From assembly GCA_020809425.1 (NCBI GenBank), contig JAGGDC010000001.1, forward strand, positions 1,302,001 through 1,366,000: a stretch of DNA of 64,000 nucleotides. Direction: 5' to 3'. Numbering within the stretch: position 1 is the stretch's first letter; each line of letters begins with the position of its first letter. The notes below the pieces were generated by a model that searched no databases, was not told the DNA's origin, and worked only from the letters and a program-made list of their open reading frames with translations. A program made the translations under genes and the position numbers. This DNA is from Candidatus Synoicihabitans palmerolidicus (GTDB lineage: Bacteria > Verrucomicrobiota > Verrucomicrobiia > Opitutales > Opitutaceae). This document shows positions 61,165 through 64,000 of this stretch, one piece after another.

Positions 61165-62085
61165 ATGACGCTTGCCGACATTCAGCGCGCTCTCCTCACT
61201 TCCTATGAAAACCAGGGAAACATTAACCATATCGACGGCAGCAACTTGCCCGCAGACCCGTCTGTCAATTGGCTCGCCGCCGAGATCATGCATCTGCTGT
61301 TCCCGGGCTTTTTCGCACGCAAGGCTTTGAAAAAGGACGATGTCGCTCAAGTCACCGCCATCCGGCTCGAAGCCGTCTGCCAGCGTCTTGAAGAAGAGAT
61401 TGCCAAGGCCCTCAGTTTCTCCGGCAACCAAGCCCCCGAGTCCCACGCCCAAGAGATCGCTCACCAGCTTTTACTCAAACTCCCCGCCATCCGCGACATT
61501 TGCCAAACCGATGTGCAGGCTGCCTACGAGGGCGATCCCGCCGCGCGCAGCGTCGAGGAGATTATCCTCGCCTACCCTTGTGTCCTCGTCATCTCCCTGC
61601 AACGCGTCGCCCACGAGCTCTACCGCCTCAAGGTTCCCTTACTCCCGCGCATGCTAACGGAATACGCCCACGAGCGCACCGGCACCGATCTGCACCCGGG
61701 CGCTCAAATCGGCTCGCACTTCTTCATTGATCACTGCACCGGCGTGGTCGTAGGAGAAACCACGCGCATCGGCAATCACGTGAAACTCTACCAAAACGTG
61801 ACTCTCGGCGCGAAATCCTTTGAACTCGACGAGCAGGGAAACCCAATCAAGGGCATCAAACGTCACCCCGACATCGAAGACCACGTGACAATCTACCCGA
61901 GCGCCACCATCCTGGGCGGTCGCACGGTCATCGGACACCATTCCATCATCGGATCGAATGTCTGGCTGATGAAATCCGTCGCAGCCGAGAGCATCGTCTA
62001 CTACGAGGGCGACCGCACTTCTGTCGTGCGGAATCAAAAGGACCGCAAGAAAACCACGCCCTCCGCCGCCGACTGGTCCATCTGA
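61165..62085 (+). CDS. cysE: Serine O-acetyltransferase
   Basis: Makes O-acetylserine from serine and acetyl-CoA, the first step of cysteine synthesis. The N-terminal half is helical; the C-terminal half is a left-handed beta-helix with GTDLHPGAQIGSHFFIDHCT, GVVVGETTRIGNHVKLYQNVT, LGAKSFELDEQGNPI, KRHPDIEDHVTIYPSATILGG and VIGHHSIIGSNVWL. The His of the FIDH motif is the usual catalytic residue. The ATG at 61165 (MTLADIQRALL) is preferred over a TTG two codons upstream. Length (306 residues) suits the long bacterial form. Intact and outside the decayed arabinose locus. Confidence 0.95.
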   Translation: MTLADIQRALLTSYENQGNINHIDGSNLPADPSVNWLAAEIMHLLFPGFFARKALKKDDVAQVTAIRLEAVCQRLEEEIAKALSFSGNQAPESHAQEIAHQLLLKLPAIRDICQTDVQAAYEGDPAARSVEEIILAYPCVLVISLQRVAHELYRLKVPLLPRMLTEYAHERTGTDLHPGAQIGSHFFIDHCTGVVVGETTRIGNHVKLYQNVTLGAKSFELDEQGNPIKGIKRHPDIEDHVTIYPSATILGGRTVIGHHSIIGSNVWLMKSVAAESIVYYEGDRTSVVRNQKDRKKTTPSAADWSI

Positions 62086-62162
62086 GCAACGTCACCTCCG
62101 TGTTACGTCGCCGCCCTACTGCGCATGAGTCGGTAGCCCCTTCCCACGCGCCATCCTGCAGT

Positions 62163-63215
62163 TTACCGGTGCTGACGCTCGGCCAACCCGCGCGCCAGCG
62201 CCGCCGCAAAAAAAGGTCCGCGGTAGATCATGCTGGTGTAAATTTGCAACAGGGTCGCTCCAGCATCGAGTTTCTCCCCCGCGCTAGCCCCGTCGTAAAT
62301 GCCTCCCACCCCAATGATTGGTAGCCGCCCATGCATCGCTCGGGAAATATAACGAATAATCTGGGTCGAACGGTCTCGCAATGGCGCCCCACTCAACCCT
62401 CCGGTTTCTGCCACCGAAGCAAACCGTCCCAGTCGTGCAATGGTGGTATTCGTAGCAATGACACCATCGAAACCGAACTCCTCAATCACCGCTAATACCC
62501 GATCAATTTGCCCATAGGACAAATCCGGAGCGATCTTCAACAACAACGGTCGCCGCTGCGCGCCCCGCGCTTTGTTGGCCGCACTCACTTCCCCCAATAG
62601 CTCCCTCAACCGGCTCTCGTCCTGCAATTTGCGTAAATCCGGCGTATTAGGGCTCGAAACGTTGAGGACCATGTAATCTGCAAACTCCGCCAATTTCCCA
62701 AAACTGCGTAGATAATCATCCCCCGCCTTGTCCAACGGCGCGGCCTTCGATTTCCCTAAATTAATTCCCAACGGAATCCGGCGACGTCCCAACCCCGGCT
62801 GCCGCGCCAATCGATGTGCCACGCGATCCGCCCCTTCATTATTAAACCCCATTCGATTAATGACGGCTTCTTCCTCCGGATAACGAAACATGCGCGGCCT
62901 CGGATTCCCCGGTTGCGCCAGTGCCGTCACCGTACCAATTTCCACGTGCCCAAATCCCATCGCCGCTGCTGCTGGCCACGCTTGGGCGTTTTTATCAAAT
63001 CCCGCCGCCAACCCTATAGTATTCGGAAACTTCAGGCCAAAAACCTCCACCGGTTTATAGCGACTCGCCGACAGTGCATTCCACGCCTCCAGCGCCCGAC
63101 ACACCGGGATCATCCACCCCAGCAGTGCCATCGCCTTCACCCCCACTTCATGAGCCCGCTCGGAATCGAGTTGGAAAAGCAACGGTCGCAGCACTTTTTC
63201 GTAGATAAAATCCAT
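62163..63215 (-). CDS. pyrD: Dihydroorotate dehydrogenase, class 2 (quinone)
   Basis: Membrane-associated flavoenzyme oxidising dihydroorotate to orotate with quinone as acceptor. The N-terminal helices (FIYEKVLRPLLFQLDSERAHE) mark class 2. Core motifs are FPNTIGLAAGFDKNAQAWPA, HVEIGTVTALAQPGNPRPRMF, NRMGFNNEGAD, GINLGKSK, VLNVSSPNTPDLRKLQ with the catalytic Ser, LLLKIAPDLS, ATNTTI and GVGGI. 350 residues, intact. It converges on cysE and is separate from pyrRBC. Confidence 0.97.
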   Translation of the reverse strand: MDFIYEKVLRPLLFQLDSERAHEVGVKAMALLGWMIPVCRALEAWNALSASRYKPVEVFGLKFPNTIGLAAGFDKNAQAWPAAAAMGFGHVEIGTVTALAQPGNPRPRMFRYPEEEAVINRMGFNNEGADRVAHRLARQPGLGRRRIPLGINLGKSKAAPLDKAGDDYLRSFGKLAEFADYMVLNVSSPNTPDLRKLQDESRLRELLGEVSAANKARGAQRRPLLLKIAPDLSYGQIDRVLAVIEEFGFDGVIATNTTIARLGRFASVAETGGLSGAPLRDRSTQIIRYISRAMHGRLPIIGVGGIYDGASAGEKLDAGATLLQIYTSMIYRGPFFAAALARGLAERQHR

Positions 63216-63461
63216 CTTCGCCGGAGCCTGCGAGGCGCATCTAAAAACGCAAGAGTCACCGCTTTAGTCCCGAATCAATGGTCCGAAGTACATGCAGTAA
63301 GGAACGTTCTCGACATCGCTGGAGTCGTCCTCCGAATCCTTCCATTCCCTTCCAACCCAACACGGACTAAATCTTAGAAAAGTCACTAGAAAGTGCTTTT
63401 CGTGGTTTGACTCGCGGGAAGCAGACCCTTTTTCCTGCGAACCACTTACTACACGCTTACT

Positions 63462-64000
63462 ATGGCTAAATCCTCTACAACTCTCGACTGGTGCATCGTT
63501 CGCCTAGGTGAAGACCACAACTGGTGGGTCAATGAAGTAAGCGATCCCGTCCGCTGGGATGTAGACGGTCTGAGCATCGTTGATCCCCGTCAGGTCGACT
63601 ATTTAGTTGAACTCGTAGAACCCCTCCGTGACTACGGCTTCGACCAAGATACGCTCGATATCGCTTTCATCCCCTTCCGTATCGACAAGGATCTCGGAGA
63701 CGGCCGCGTCCGCCTCAAGCGGGTCAAGGAATCGCTCTTCGACTCCGAAGATAAACTTTTCGCCCTGTCGGATATCGTAGACGACGAAAACGGGCCCTAC
63801 GTCGACCTTCTCGATTATATCACCCGTTACCGGGTCAAAATGCTCAACGACATCTTTGATTTTGAATCAAAGCTTACCGTCGATGAGGTCGAAGACGAGA
63901 TTCGCGAAGACCAGAACGCCAGCTTCATCGAGAGCAAGGCGCTCCATACCTTTGACGAACTGACCGCCATTCTCGACTACGTGCCCGCCGGTTGGGAAAC
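63462..64000 (+). CDS. Acidic hypothetical protein, 3' end outside window
   Basis: The ATG at 63462 opens MAKSSTTLDWCIVRLGEDHNW and the frame stays open to the window edge (about 179 codons). It is strongly acidic (many Asp and Glu) and has no signal peptide or membrane segment. Recognisable but unassigned stretches are PRQVDYLVELVEPLRDYGFD, DKDLGDGRVRLKRVKESLF and YITRYRVKMLNDIFDFES. Clean codon use and absence of stops suggest a functional gene. Function unknown; no domain recognised. Confidence 0.75.
   Translation, partial: MAKSSTTLDWCIVRLGEDHNWWVNEVSDPVRWDVDGLSIVDPRQVDYLVELVEPLRDYGFDQDTLDIAFIPFRIDKDLGDGRVRLKRVKESLFDSEDKLFALSDIVDDENGPYVDLLDYITRYRVKMLNDIFDFESKLTVDEVEDEIREDQNASFIESKALHTFDELTAILDYVPAGWE

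Overview
The window is GC-rich by eye and most resembles a Verrucomicrobiota chromosome of the Opitutaceae type. This rests on the gene content: verrucomicrobial surface proteins with a shared C-terminal module, a PpiD-like protein without a visible parvulin domain, a PqqD-like/cyclic-nucleotide-binding membrane protein, and pyrR-pyrB-pyrC. It is family-level inference, not a database result.

Layout. 1-3435: remnants of an IS66 and an IS110 element. 3529-7631: groEL, groES and dnaK, all leftward. 7869-10727: a broken Lon-N-domain gene, tRNA-Thr(CGT), an integrase-like scrap and a decayed DruA/ISAs1 fusion transposase. 10897-18576: envelope and housekeeping genes (PpiD-like, TolC-like, miaA, glycosyltransferase, lipid kinase, metallophosphatase). 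18621-29066: two inverted copies of one ~1.83 kb IS, with truncated diguanylate cyclase and fabF pieces, then HIT, phoH, pgpH-like and ybeY. 29096-38833: broken surface-protein genes, DUF502, a nuclease-helicase, a methyltransferase scrap and an IS30 element. 39022-46458: pyrimidine genes, small membrane proteins, CPBP protease, thiL, tsaE. 46565-51058: an RGG-rich protein and a dual cNMP-binding membrane protein. 51262-60877: a complete L-arabinose locus (ABC importer, LacI regulator, araB, araA, araD) in which nearly every gene is broken. 60957-64000: tRNA-Leu(GAG), cysE, pyrD and the start of an acidic protein.

The dominant theme is gene decay. Core genes (groEL/ES, dnaK, miaA, pyrB, pyrC, pyrD, thiL, tsaE, ybeY, cysE) read cleanly. 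More than half of all loci carry frameshifts, in-frame stops, deletions or IS insertions. All in-frame stops I found can be explained by single C-to-T or G-to-A changes, several at codons where the family normally has Trp, Gln or Arg. That pattern fits AT-biased erosion in a recently host-restricted lineage; some Opitutaceae are ascidian symbionts, but this link is speculation. Many frameshifts sit in homopolymers, so uncorrected long-read errors are a serious alternative for the indels.

Coordinates of broken genes are given as the span of the ancestral gene, with the breakpoints stated in each entry.
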